Origin: Setaria digitata
Lineage: Eukaryota; Nematoda; Chromadorea; Rhabditida; Setariidae
Length of the DNA: 28,374 bases
Direction: 5' to 3'
NCBI GenBank assembly: GCA_003640385.1
Contig: RCAB01000663.1
Span: 1-28,374, forward strand
In this document: positions 1 through 12,256 of the stretch, in pieces
How positions within the stretch are numbered: the first letter of the stretch is position 1
How the letters are laid out: each line of letters starts with the position of its first letter
Translations under genes and position numbers: made by a program
Notes under the pieces: generated by a model
Database searches by the model: none
The model's input: only the letters and a program-made list of their open reading frames with translations
Told to the model about the DNA's origin: nothing

Positions 1-190
1 CCTTCACATTTTCCCGCATTCTTCATATTCTCATCTGTTCTCTGTAATTTCATATATCCTCCGTATTTTCACGATTTCTCATTTTTTCGTATTTTTCGTA
101 TTTACATGTTTTCCTTGCATTTTCATATATTCTCTGTACTTCTACTCTTCCACATATTCCTCGTACTTCACGCATCTTTCTTGCTTTCAC
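1..190. repeat. Degenerate minisatellite, pyrimidine-rich
   Basis: Repeated variants of a roughly 24-base unit resembling TTTCATATATTCTCCGTACTT run from the left edge to about 190, with frequent substitutions and small length changes. The array may continue outside the window. Confidence 0.55.
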
Positions 191-2674
191 GCAAGAAATC
201 CGCGCATTTTTTAACGCATAAATTTATAATTTGATGCGGCGATGATGTTCGATGAGGAAAAATCTGTTAAAGAATAATTGCAGGGAATAAATTTTGCTTC
301 AAAATTTTAATTTTGAACATCAAAGAATTATAGAACAGAGAATGGCAGCAGTACTTTTTGTGCTTAATTTTCCATATCTGATAATTAAACAATTAAATAA
401 TACATTAATAAATAATACTTTGGTTCACTTTTTTTTGTTTGGGAAATAAGACGAGAAAAAAATAAAAATATGGTAAGAAAAGTGAAAAAAAAAAGTTAAA
501 AAAGACAGCGGAAAAATTCATTAACAACAGCATACTAAAATTAATTTGATCGAAATTCTTTTTTAAAAAAATTCCTTACCATTTAAAAAAAAAAAGAAGT
601 TAAATGAAAATTGGAAAGATTTGAAAAGTGTTGAAAGTTAAAAAAAAATAAGTAATAATAGCAAGAAATTTCACCATAATAATTAAGTTTGTTTAAAATT
701 CATTTTTATGACATCGATTACTGCATATTTTGTTTGCATCTTAATTTTAGTGCTAAAATGACATAAAATGTTGGTAAAAATTCATCCACTGCGATTGATT
801 GATTGATTTTTTTCTCTCAAAATATTTTATAACAATTTCATTTATTTTCTTCAAACTTTTACTCGCCATGTGTTTCTAATAAATTATTTGCTTGCAAAAT
901 ATTGGCTGCAATATAATTAGCTGGATGGGTTAAATTAAATGATCATTGAATTTTTTTAAGGAAGAAAAAAGGAAAAAATTTTGAAATAATCATCAAAATT
1001 TTGCTTCACATATCATATATCTGCTTCACATTTGGCCATTTATCAGTCTAAAAAAAAGGAGAAGTCGGAAGGAAAAGGAACTATATGATATGATAGGAAA
1101 AGGATTACTGTGTGCTAAACCTCACGACACCATCATAAAAAGTTTAAAAATTAACAAAATTTGCTTCTGCTAAAATAATTTCATTTTGCTGTCATCCCTT
1201 TTCATATGTCATTTGTTAGCTGATTTATTTTCTCGTGCTATTTTCTTTTTTTTTTCCATTTCATTTGGAAAAAATAAATTTTTTAAGTTTCGTTTTGTGT
1301 TTTTTTAATTTTCCTTTTTTTTCTTTTATTTCTATGCAGATATTAATTAGAGTTATGACTACAATTTAACAAAATATCCAGTTGTTTAATCATTGTATAA
1401 CTTAATTTACCTTAGCTTAATCATTCTAATATACCTTTACGTGTATTCATCAAAGTGATCACTGATCACATTGACATATCATAAATCGAATAATTTCGCT
1501 TATTAATGAGAAAGTATTTTTAGATCACTGCTAAGTGATCAGAAATCTTCTGCTTATTTAATTTTTTTACTGCTAGTTTTGACCTGTCCAAATTGCTTTG
1601 TCTGATAATTTTTGATCTTTAAGTTATGTGTTATGTGTTTAAGATGCAATGCATAAATTAAATTAATCGATTCATGCACACTATGATTATAGTTTATCAA
1701 TTTACTTTTGCATTTAAATGTTTTTAATTTCCAATATTTATTAAACAGGCACGAATGTTATGTACAGTTATTCACACGTCCATTATGCATTATTTCTGGG
1801 TAATAAAAGTTAATTGAGAATTGTTTGAAAGAGGTGCTCTTAGTTGGATGCAAAACTTATAACATTTAAATAAAAATTCAAAGAAAAAAAAAAACTTACC
1901 AATGCTAAATATTGCTAAATTTGCTGCTTAGTGTGTAGCGAACACGGTAATTTTTATTTGCCTGTCTAATTTTACAATTTAAATTTAAAAAAATTAAAAT
2001 CAAATTACACAGTAGATTCAGCTTTATTTTTTTCAGGTGAATTTGTTCAAAATTGGCAACTTCTTTTCCGCATTTACTATTTTATAAATTAAACAAAATA
2101 ATGAAGTTCAAAAAATACTCATCACTTTTATGATATCTTTCACGATAATCAGCATTAATTTTTGAAAAGAAAAAATGGCTGGCGAATTTGAGAATTCAAA
2201 CAGTTACCACTCCAAATTTCGAAATTTTCAATGTTTCAAGAAAAAAACTCAACGATGGAAATAGTGAAGTTCGAAAGAGAATACATGTTGATATTAAAAT
2301 TAAGTGATAAAGCTTAATGTAATTTTTGTCGATTTCTTTTCTTTCAATTTTCAAAGTTTCATTTTTTCGCAGCTAAAAAGATTAATCAAGAAATATATTC
2401 GAGAAATGTAATAATTGATAATTTCAAAATTGCAAATTTGAAATCTATAATAGCTTCACATTTAAGTCCAAAAACAGTTAGAATAAGCTGGTATTTGCAT
2501 AAATAAGAACACAACTAATATAACTTTAAAATTCTTTTTTTTTATTGCAATATTATAAAGTTATAGGCTTTCATAAAGTAGTTTAAAAATTATCTTTTTT
2601 TTTTTTTTTTTTTTGAAAAAAGAGCTGAAAACTTATTTGAAAACATAAATATGACAATGATTTATAATATTCGA

Positions 2675-2680
2675 TTTATT
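2675..2680 (-). terminator. Possible polyadenylation signal of gene A
   Basis: Minus-strand AATAAA about 435 nt downstream of the gene A stop. It is the first canonical hexamer found below the stop, but in DNA this AT-rich chance occurrence is likely. Confidence 0.3.
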
Positions 2681-3114
2681 ATTCAAATAGATTAGCAATA
2701 TCTGTATTCAATTTATCTGTAGGGATGATGTAATTATATTTAATTTATCGTCTCAAAATGTGTAACTAAGCTTATTACATTTAATTATTATGTAAATATT
2801 CGTAAATTTTTTTTTTTGGTAGCATTTTAATAAATTAATCAGTTAATTTATCTACTTTAATGAATTTTTTTACTTTAACTGTTTAATTAATATTTGGTTA
2901 ATTACTATTATTTAGTTAATCTTTGACACTGCTCATTTCAATAAGTCCTGAATTAATGGTACAAATAAAACTGAGGAAAGGGAAAAAAAATTGTGCTAAT
3001 TTCGTTTTTCTCTCTTACTCTCTCTCTCTCTCCGTCATTCTTTTGATGGTCAAAATGATTTTTAAGAGAATTGTAAAAAGTTTCATTAAAAAAGAATTGT
3101 TTTTTCTTAATTTC

Positions 3115-3233
3115 TTAACATAAACCACATGAAAAGGTACATCGCTGTCGCATATAAACAGCTGCTAATCGGCAAATATCGGGACTAATACGAATCCAGC
3201 TTGTGCACCACGGTGATGTGTCTGAACATCGTT
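3115..3233 (-). other. Terminal ShKT (SXC) domain exon of gene A
   Basis: After a TTTTACAG acceptor this exon encodes 37 residues from the first to the last cysteine, opening with CSDTSPWC and closing with CTFSCGLC followed by TAA. The six cysteines (566, 573, 584, 595, 599 and the C-terminal 602) and the conserved Trp fit the ShKT/SXC family, a small disulfide-rich module found at the C-termini of many secreted nematode enzymes. The split codon C|AA joins it in frame to the donor CGGC|GTAAAT of the preceding exon. If that intron were retained, translation would stop three codons further at 3492-3494 and the domain would be lost. Confidence 0.88.
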
Positions 3234-6200
3234 CTGTAAAATTTAAATTTTTAGAACGAAATTTTAAAATTTCACAAAAATTTTTGCGTGCAAGGAAAAA
3301 AGAATAGAAAATTTCTAAATGAGTAATAATGGATTAGGGAAAAAAAAAGCTTTCAATCTGAAAATTTCATGAATTTGAATGTAACCGTTTTTACATTTTA
3401 TATACAACCCTTCTATTTTTTTTTCTGCACATTTAATTTCGTTATTTCTACAAAATTAGTTTTAAAAATAAAGACACGATTTTGAAATAATTCAAAATTT
3501 ACGCCGAATATTTCCTGATTTTCGATGTAAAGATTCCAGTTGCTGATTACGATTCATTCCAGATGATTGAAATAATGACTGTGATAAAGGAGTGATAACT
3601 GATGATTGCAGCAGTGATGTTGTTGTTCTTGTTGTTGTTATTTCATCGAACCGATTTCGAGACAGAAAATGAGGTGTCGAAAATAGTACGACAGTTTGTG
3701 ATGAATTCTTAATTGTTGGCCATTTGCTGTTGGCATCTAAGTTAAGCAGTGTTATACCTGGTGCTACTGCTCCTAAAATACATAATTTTAGTATTCAGTG
3801 AAGAAGAATGAATTAATCTAGGATTATATTTAATTAAAAATTTAAAAATATGAACAAACTTTGTGATCGTATGATAGCATCGATGACGATACGTATACCG
3901 GCCCATGTTTCACGCCCAGTAGGTATCAATTGTCGACGATCTAATAGAAATCCATCAAAATCTAAATTATTTTTTATGAAAATAAAAAAGAGAATGAAAA
4001 ATTTTTTCAATAATTCCATTCAATATTCAATTTCAGAAACTATTTAATATTTATTTACATCATTCAGTAAATTTTAATTCAATTTTGATTCCTATTTGAA
4101 TCTTCTTCAAATAGCTATAATTTATAGTGATAAAAAGAAAGCTAGGATTTAAAAAAAAAAGGAAAATCAACATGTTAACCATGTTCGCCGGGTCGTAATT
4201 CAAGTAAATATACGAATTTTACGCCAGCTTTTGACTTAGCCCAATCATCTGAGCCACCGGATGATGGATCTAAAAGTGTAATATTGAATTTTATTAAGTT
4301 AAATTAATAAAACAATTTATTTAGCTTTTTTTCTTTCACAAATTGAATTGTAAAAAAGAATAAATTGCTCAAAAATAATTTTAATTATTTAATATTTAAT
4401 TTAAAGGTAATAATTCTAAATAATAAAATTCTCTCTCATATTCTTCCCATTTACAAATGTATACATTCTGAATTTTTTCATTCTTTCTTTGTTAATTTAT
4501 GAATATTTTTTTTCTCTTAGAATTAACAAAATTAATAAAGTTTAAGAAAAAAAGAAAAAGGAAATCTCGCATAAAATATCAGCTCCGGTGCCAAACTGAA
4601 ATTTTGTTCCGTACACATTTTCAAGTGCTTTAACTGCTTGTTTTCCAACTTCTTCCTGTTAATTAGAACAATGTCGATATTTCTTAAACAAAAAAGAAAA
4701 AACTTTAAAAAATTTTTTTTAGCTACTTTTCATTCATTTATAATTCTGTTCAGCTTTTTTTTCTATTGTTTAAGAAAGAAAATGTTTTTCTTAAAAAAAA
4801 AAGGCATTTGAAAATTTATCACTTAAAAATAATAAATTTTCGTTTTTTAACTTTAATGCTAATAACAACAAAAAAAATGAATTTCTCGAATTATATCATT
4901 GTTAAATTTATCATATCATCACATTACCTTTAAAAAAAATTGTTACTTCGTATTTTATTTAATTCAAATTAAATAAAAGCCAATTGAAATCTTTTTGCTT
5001 TTTTCTTCTTTCTTTTTTTTTTAAAAAAGAAAAAACTTATTTTCATTCATTAACCATTAATTACTTGCTGTTCTGCTAGTTCAAACCAATGATATGATAA
5101 AAAATGTTAAACATATGATAAGAAAAAAATTATCATACAATGATAATAATTCTTACAAGATCACTGATATCATTCGGAAATGAATGACGCTTATGACTAT
5201 ACGGATGAATCCACATCTGACTATACGTATGCAATGTAATAAAGGCATCCACTTTACCGGACATTTCCGCTGATAGCAACTTATCGCGTATTGCTCTAAA
5301 TATTCAAAAATATTTATTTACACATTACTCTTACTATCATTTACTATTTTATCATATCAGTTTGCCAGATTTAATGTAGTTTAGTATGATACGCCTTATC
5401 AATGAGGCTTGTGTTAAAGTTTCGAATAAAATTTGCAAAAATTTCATCCCAATCAATATTGCCATCTTTTAAAATTATATTTTCTTCTAGAATTTTTCAA
5501 CGCATACATATTCTAATATTATTATTTTAATATTAATATTAATATTATTATTCTAATATTATTTACATATTCTATTATTCATACTCCTTCACAGTGATAA
5601 TTTATCATTTCTTTTTTGTAATGACCTATTTGTTAGTTTGTAATTTTGCTATTGAATTTATTTATGAGAAATAAACAAAAAATATGCTATGGAAATGGCA
5701 ATGATATTTTTCTTTTGACAATATTTTGATCATTTTTTTTTTGTGTGTGTGATAATAGATTTTAATAATGATAATGGCTTTTTTTTTTTCGAGAAAGGAG
5801 GGGATTCATTATCTGCGATCGTTAATTTATTTAATAAAAATATTAATCACTTCGATACCTTGTTTCGGGTTCGCTAAATGGTCTACTACCATGATAAACC
5901 TCTGAACAGACATCTGAACTCGAACCAATTTCTGCATTTAAAAAACAAAATTGAGCAAAAAAAAAAAAATTTGCCGATAAATTTAAGTTCAAAACTCATT
6001 TTATTTCATAATTCGATTTTTCATAATTTTCAATATATTACGCTTATAATTATCAATTTTTTCGTTTATTAAACAATTACAAATACTTCTTTCTTCCAAC
6101 GAAGTTTCTTTTTATCAAAACCATAAACCTATTTACTAAATAAATGTAATTACTTCATTTCTTACATGCTTATCACAATAATATTTAGTTATATTTCGAA

Positions 6201-9200
6201 AAAAAAAAAAGAGGAAGAAAGAAATAATTTTGTTCAATCTCGTTTTGAGCAAGCAATTTTTAAATTTCGAACAAATTTTCAATTAAAATCTGAAAACAAA
6301 AAATTCAGTGAAACAAACCTCCCCAATGAAAATCGAAATTTCGATTTAAATCCACTCCAGTACAACAACGTTTACGATGCCAACTGTCTTTAAAACATAC
6401 TATCTTACCACGATTTTTCCTCCAGAATCTTGTCTAAAAAAAGGAAAAAAACAACGATTATTTTGTTCTGGGCTTTTGAGCTACTCATAAGTATATTTAA
6501 TTATTTAGATGATTTATTATTATCTGAATTTAATTTGGCCTGAACATTATTTGAGCAAGAGATTCTAATAACCAGAAATAAGGATAACTCTAATTGCTAG
6601 TTAAATAGGCTATTCCAATAATAATTTGGCTTAGTTTGTTTCTGATTTTATTTTTTCATTTTCCAAAATTAAAATTTTTGCAGACAAATTTTTCCCTAAA
6701 GTCAAAATAAAACTTAAGTATAAATAGCTCTAAATTATATTAAATTCCAATATTTTAATGGAATTTTATTGTTTAGTTGTGAAGTAATGTTGTTTAAAAA
6801 GAAAACACTTATTTTCCAATGTATTTCAATCAATTTGTCCTGAACTAATTAATGATCAATTTGAGGTACCCTCGGTGTCCGATCGGACCGTGAATATTCG
6901 TATCCATCCGGATTCACAACCGGAACAATGTAAAAATTCAATGTATCGATGTAGGATGTAATCTGAGGGTCAATCCCATACCGTGATATTAGCTGAAATT
7001 TTTTGGCAAGAATGTTCCAAAATTTCATTAAGCAGTTTGAAACTACAAAGTGTAATTTGAGCTTAATTAATAGTTAGATTAAGAAATTTAAAAATAAGCT
7101 TATTTAAAATTTTTTTTTCTAGATATGCTTGGATAGATAATTGGTGCTATATTTTTTTATATTTTCTCATCTTTTATAACACTTTGTTTAAATTTTTAAA
7201 TTCCAGCAATCATGGTCCAAAAAAATAAATCAATAAATCAATATTTGCCTGATCAATAATATATAAAACAGTATGAATGGAAGCCCATTCTCGAGCATGT
7301 ATTCCACCATCAATCCAAATTATCCGTTTATTAGTTTCATTTATTGGATTACCAATCTGAAAATTTCAATTTTAACAAAATTTTCATCAATTAGAAATTA
7401 AATAATGAATTATATTCAAGGTGCAAGAGGAAAAAAAATCAATGAGGAGTTTTCAATTAATGGAATTATTTCAAAGAAAATTATTGAAAAAAAAAAGAAA
7501 AATAATTTATTCAAAATAAATACTTTGATGCCCTTAATGAAACGTTTTTCAAATGTCGTTCCAATTGTAAATACTTTTGCCATATTTGGATAAAAATGTT
7601 CGATATCATTAAGCCATGTCATAATTTTATCATATGAATGATAATCACCGAATTCATATTTTGCCTTATTCTTATCTGAGATTGAACTTTCATCTTTCGA
7701 ACGTCTTAAAAATGAATCCATCATTGAATTCATTGCTACCGTGTGATTTTTTTCAGCATTCCTCCACGGTTTACCTTCTCGTTCGAACATTAGTCTAGAA
7801 AAGCAGTCATGCGATCCGATTCTTTTGACGATGTGATAAAGGCTTTTTATGTGATAAGGCGTTTTTTCCATTAAGTGATAAGGTTTTACGTGTTATCATG
7901 TGATAAGCTGCTATTTGTATGTGACAAGGTGTTTCTTATTATGTGATACGGTGTTCTTTGCTAAACGATGAGATGCTTCTGTGATGAGATGCTTCTGTGA
8001 TGAGATGTTCGCTTTTACTAAGTGATAAGCGTTTTTTGGTGTGATAAGATATTTCTACAGTTTGAAATCTTTTTTTTTCAAACAGTTTGTTAAATGATTA
8101 AAAAATTTGGAATTATAGAGATATTTTTATGCTTACTTTTGGACATCATTAATGATAATTTTGAATGTGATATTGTTTTGCTTAAAAAGATTCTTTAATG
8201 ATTCAATCATTGTTGCCTCTAACATAACATCCACAAATTGGCCAATATCTGTTGGTTCTCGCCAAAAATTTAGCTATAAATTAAAGCATTTTATTGAATT
8301 GGAAATTTATTGAGCTGAAATGAGTGAATGACTAAACAAGCAAATGAATAAATAAATAAACAGTATTCATCATATCATTTATCACATCACTAAGATGAAT
8401 GATACATTATAAATAGCAGCACCACTTAAAGAATATACTCCTTAAAATGTTTGCTTTGCAGCTTGGACAAACTAACTAATTTCATTCAAACATTCTCAAA
8501 AAATGCAAATCAAAATTCTATTTGCTTATTTCACTTTCAGTTCTGAATTTAGTCCCTTTGAAAATTTCGAATTTCAATTTTTTATAGTTAGATTTCCTAT
8601 TTTGTATATTACAAAAATTATTTGATAGGTATTTTCTAATTAACAAGTTTTATTTCTTTCCATTCTTTTTTCATGTCACATTTTATCTTAATTGCAAAAA
8701 AAAAAGACTGTTGATAATTAATCTTATTATGACTATTTACATCTCTCATTCATTTCCTCTTTTTTCGCTTTTGTTTTTTATTATAGTTGTTCTTAAAGTT
8801 TATAAAAATTTTCAATCATTAAAAAAAAGAATGATGTCGTGGGAGTAATTAAACAATTACGCTGTAACAGCCATTTTGTCTATTTTTGCACTGATGAAAC
8901 AAGTTTCATAAACTGGAAAATTAATTTCACATTTTTTTTCTCATTTTTATATTTTTCGAACTATTATTTTATCCTTTTTCATTTTTGAAATTTACTGATT
9001 GTAATGAGTGAGCCGGAAAGAAAAATATTTAAAAAAAAATAATTGAAATACTAATTAGGAAATTTATTTAATTTATCAATAAATAATCAAAGAATCAATT
9101 TTGATTATCTTTTGAACAATTGAAATATTTTGCGCGAATATTGAGATTCAATTAGTCATCTAGTTTCGTTTCATTGAATTTCAAAATTTGTTGAAAAATG

Positions 9201-11377
9201 CGAAATGACTGTTTCCCATACAAAAAAAAAAAGGTTTCAAGTGCTTTTTTTTTTTTCATTCTTCTTTTAAAAATATTAATATTTAAAGATTTACTCAGCG
9301 AATTAACTCAGAATCGATTAATGTTATTTCACTCAATACAATCTTAGTAGAAAGCTAAGCTTATCTAGGAAACACGTAACCATGTTATCTAAATATTTAA
9401 CTTTCAAGTATAACAAAATCCATCCTATTACTATTAAAATTATTCAGACAAGTTCTTTTTCCACACACATCACGTATATACTCATACCTGAATTTTGACA
9501 TATATCATTTATCTCGTAATTATCATTAACAGTGATTTTTCATACATATCACGTAGTACACGTCGTTAACGTTGATTTTTCTCTTTCTTACATATATAAC
9601 GTATTCCGTGATTGCCGCTGATTTTTACACATATTCAACTATTTACACATATTTCACTCTTTTTTTTCCTTGGAAAAGGTTTTATCAAAATTCCCTTAAT
9701 AATTTGATGATATCAGGAACAAAATCGTTGTAAATTTTCAATGAAAGATAGTCGATCGATTTCTAGATGTTTTTCTAAGGAAAAAAAAGAGAGAAAAAAG
9801 CTAATAAAATGAAGAATGAAGTTAGCAAATTAATAGTTTTGGATTAATTTCAAATACTAATTACATTATTTGAGAAATTAACAAATAAATAAATAATTAA
9901 TGATAAAAAAAACCTGTGAATCTGTGGATTCGTAGTATAATTTGTTAATAATTGTTAGCTGATTTTTGTTTTCCGGTACCATTCGTATAACTCTGTATTT
10001 TCTGGAAAATATTAAAATTTCTAAAATAAATTTTTGAAATATGGGAAAAGTATTAAAGTGGTTAAAACTTGAATTTTCAAAAAAAAAAAGGAAGAAGGGA
10101 AGCAAACAAAATGAAATGAAAAAATTTTAAAGGATTGAAAGCAATGAAAAATTAGAAAGGTCTTTTAGCAATATTATTAACAATTAAATTTACTTCTAGA
10201 ATTCACGGCATGCAATTTTTGTATTATAATATTCTTATCATTGTTATCTTTTCATAATCATTCATATTCATAATTAGGTACAGAATATCATTTCAACAAC
10301 ATTCGATATCAGCTAAAATTGTCTTGAAGTAATTCAAACATCAGCTAACAAATTATATTAATTTAATACAGCCACTAATTAGATCTTTAATGGTACAAAA
10401 TTTAATTTAACCTTGGTGAAATGCATCTTTTCAACACTGTCTGACGGTTTGGGAATTTTTTTTCATTTCAAAAAAAAAAAAAAAAAAAAAAAGGAGGAAT
10501 TCAATTATCCGTTGTCTAAAATACAATATTCGGATTAGAGTTCACGAGTGATCAGTAAGTTCGAGTCTACTACATTATTAATTAGTCAATAGCGAGATTC
10601 ATAACTTTGAACTTTGAAAAAATGATAACTGATTGATTGTGATATTTTGATATAAAAAATAACAATAATCAAACATGAGGATGCGCAGATAATTTTATTA
10701 ATCTCTTTCAGAATGATAAACTTAATCAGAGAATCAAACCTTTTTTAATCTAAGTTTTTTTTGTCCCCAGCAAGTTCTATTTTTTTTTATTAAGTAAATA
10801 AAAAAATAAAGTATCTTTATATATAAATTAATATAATTTGCAATTTGTTTCATTTTTTTACAGAAATTAATTGATGGAAAAAGAATTTGAAGGATTTTTT
10901 TTTTCTTTTAAATAGTGGCAACACTTTGCAAAATAATTTGTTTTTCTTTTTGTTTTTTGTTTTTTTAATGAATTTGGAATTGTTTTCAAAGTTCTAGAAG
11001 AAAAAAACGTGAATTGAATTACTTAAGTAGTCAAATTCACCTGAAACCTTACGTGAAATCATTATTACGGTTTACAGCAGTGTTATGAAATGTTATCTGA
11101 CTCATTTTCAATAGCTAGAAGTTGACGTTTTCGTTGACGTACGTGATTATTAAGGAAGCATTCCAAATAAATAATTTGTGAGTGTTACACTAATGTGTGT
11201 CATTTCCACGTTCGTAGATGATAATTTTCACACAAAATGACGCATTTCACGCTTCCGTGTCAAATAACAACCTATTAAACAAACTTACGATGCAGTGTCT
11301 TTGATGAATGCCGACGTGTTCGAAATTAGAAAGAAGCACACAGAAATAATTATTTGTATTAAATATCGATGTAACAT
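3115..11377 (-). CDS. Secreted zinc carboxypeptidase (M14A), B-type, with C-terminal ShKT domain (gene A, 14 coding exons, 602 aa)
   Basis: Predicted secreted zymogen that removes C-terminal residues from proteins. Coding exons in transcript order (high to low coordinate): 11377-11289, 10001-9914, 8273-8137, 7794-7524, 7356-7249, 6992-6870, 6433-6319, 5931-5859, 5295-5157, 4655-4571, 4269-4180, 3961-3860, 3772-3503, 3233-3115. They sum to 1809 nt with every junction in phase. Residues 1-24 are a signal peptide, about 30-130 an M14 propeptide (YRVIRMVPEN; LNFWREP), about 150-475 the peptidase, then a Ser/Thr-rich linker and ShKT (566-602). Zinc ligands are H215 and E218 (HAREW) and H357 (HTYSQ). 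Others: R217, N and R of LNRNF, Y410, catalytic E433 (YLLELRP). S368, G405 and D417 match CPA positions 207, 243 and 255, the carboxypeptidase B set, so Lys/Arg preference is expected. Introns after exons 5 and 10 need GC donors. The architecture recalls nematode carboxypeptidases such as C. elegans SURO-1 (from memory; orthology not shown). The family call is certain; exon edges are hand-made. Confidence 0.93.
4569..4570 (-). other. GC splice donor, gene A intron 10
   Basis: Exon 10 ends GATATTTTAT|GCGAGA. No GT occurs before the frame closes, and joining at GC to the acceptor at 4269 restores the Tyr-Pro-x-x-Gly-Gly-Ser-Asp-Asp-Trp region in frame. The paralog uses a GC donor at the same place. 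Confidence 0.75.
7247..7248 (-). other. GC splice donor, gene A intron 5
   Basis: Exon 5 ends ATTGATCAG|GCAAAT. Gene B has ATTAAACAG|GTGTAG at the same place, and no usable GT follows in gene A before the frame closes, so a GC-AG intron is the simplest reading. Confidence 0.75.
7828..8056. repeat. Degenerate tandem repeat (GTGATAAG units) in gene A intron 3
   Basis: About ten tandem variants of GTGATAAGGTGTTTTT plus a variable spacer, unit about 16-25 bases, directly upstream (in transcript order) of exon 4. Two adjacent units are identical (GATGAGATGCTTCTGT twice near 7967-7998). Other units are diverged, including GTGACAAGG and GTGATACGG. Confidence 0.75.
8274..9913 (-). other. Long intron 2 of gene A
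   Basis: 1640-base intron from donor CAG|GTTTTT to acceptor TTTATAG. Apart from the tandem repeat near 9440-9665 and poly-A/T runs, nothing recognisable was seen. No nested gene is supported. Confidence 0.75.
9440..9665. repeat. Degenerate tandem repeat in gene A intron 2
   Basis: Three to four diverged copies of a unit of about 50-60 bases, recognisable by TGATTTTT, CATACATATCACGTA and a following GTTAACGT/TTGCCGCT segment. It lies in the 1.6-kb intron between the two propeptide exons. Confidence 0.55.
10002..11288 (-). other. Long intron 1 of gene A
   Basis: 1287-base intron separating the signal-peptide exon from the propeptide exon, donor GTAAGT and acceptor TTTTCCAG. It contains an A run near 10470-10492 and a slightly GC-richer stretch near 11090-11280 with two GTTGACGT motifs close together. 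No other feature was recognised. Confidence 0.75.
11289..11377 (-). other. First coding exon of gene A: signal peptide
   Basis: From ATG at 11377 the exon reads MLHRYLIQIIISVCFFLIS then NTSAF, a positively charged start, hydrophobic core and small residues before a cleavage site, as in a secretory signal peptide. It ends in the donor TC|GTAAGT in phase 2, which the first base of the propeptide exon (10001) completes to a Ser codon. A TTGCAG site at 11434-11439 upstream could be an acceptor for an untranslated exon or for spliced-leader trans-splicing. Confidence 0.8.
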
Positions 11378-12256
11378 TTTCTTCAGTTTATCTTCCTTCG
11401 AATTTTTCACGTCAATTTTTGCACTACACAATTCTGCAATTGTTAATTGTTAATTAATCAACATAAATAGTTTATAAACTTTTGCAGTTATGTTAGTCAT
11501 TAAAAATCATTAATTAAAAAAAAATAACATGAAAAAGGAAAAATAACATAAAATAAGAAATAAGATCCGAAAAAAGGGAATAAATCAATCAGTCGTGAAA
11601 TTTATGACTATAAAAGAAGTAACAAAATAATTGGAAATATAAAATAACACTAATTTGATTTAAAACAAATTTAGAAATACATATGAAGGGGAAGAATTTC
11701 ATTCAATTCTTCTCGGAGAAAGAAGAAAAAACCTGTTATTACGATTAAAAAAGAAAAAAAGAAAAAGAATTAATAATTGAAACTTCGTAGTAACCTGTTA
11801 TTACGCAAATTTGTTACCAAATAGCGAAGAGGTAAAAGTCGTTTTTTTTTTAACTAAGTAAAATGTTTTTAAATATTTTTCACAATTATCTTGAAGTAAA
11901 TTATTAGGATGTAATTTGAATTTTTATTGGAAATGCTTTTTTTAAAGTATTGTTATTGAGAGTGAATTAAAGTGGTAGTAAATTAATTAGATTCAGGAGG
12001 AAATAGAACATCTTATTCCAAATTCAATGAGACTTTAGCCATCACTAACCATTGCGCTACAATGTGTAATGTTTCAGGAAATGGACAATTAATTAATTAG
12101 TAAAGATTTGAAAAACAAAAGAAATGAGAAGTTGAAGACAGCAAGAAAAAAAAAAGGAATGAAGAAAATAAAAAAGGGCTGAACAAGGAGCAGAATGAAA
12201 TGAATTGAAAAACTGTATTTATCGATGGAAAATTTGGAAAATTGAGGGTAATTTTA

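Larger units (their letters stand above)
1..3114. other. 3' flank of gene A, no gene recognised
   Basis: AT-rich sequence with poly-A/T runs, including a long T run near 2597-2615 and a short CT repeat near 3014-3034. No exon chain or RNA gene was recognised on either strand. The only structured parts noted are the degenerate repeat at 1-190, a small GATCACT hairpin at 1523-1540 and a possible polyadenylation signal at 2675-2680. Confidence 0.6.

Noticed and set aside
1523..1540. GATCACT hairpin, 7-bp arms with a 4-base loop
   Set aside because: Too short to mean anything on its own in a eukaryotic intergenic region; a nearby TGATCACTGATCA motif is also probably chance.
2923..3123. Plus-strand 66-codon open frame
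   Set aside because: It overlaps the stop end of the ShKT exon on the opposite strand and upstream low-complexity sequence; its translation is a hydrophobic, biased string with no family features.
3850..4047. Plus-strand 65-codon open frame
   Set aside because: Antisense shadow of gene A exon 12 (3860-3961); the minus strand encodes the conserved carboxypeptidase C-terminal region.
5878..6393. Plus-strand open frames at 5878-6072 and 6166-6393
   Set aside because: They lie antisense to exons 8 and 7 of gene A and run into intron poly-A tracts; no independent protein signal.
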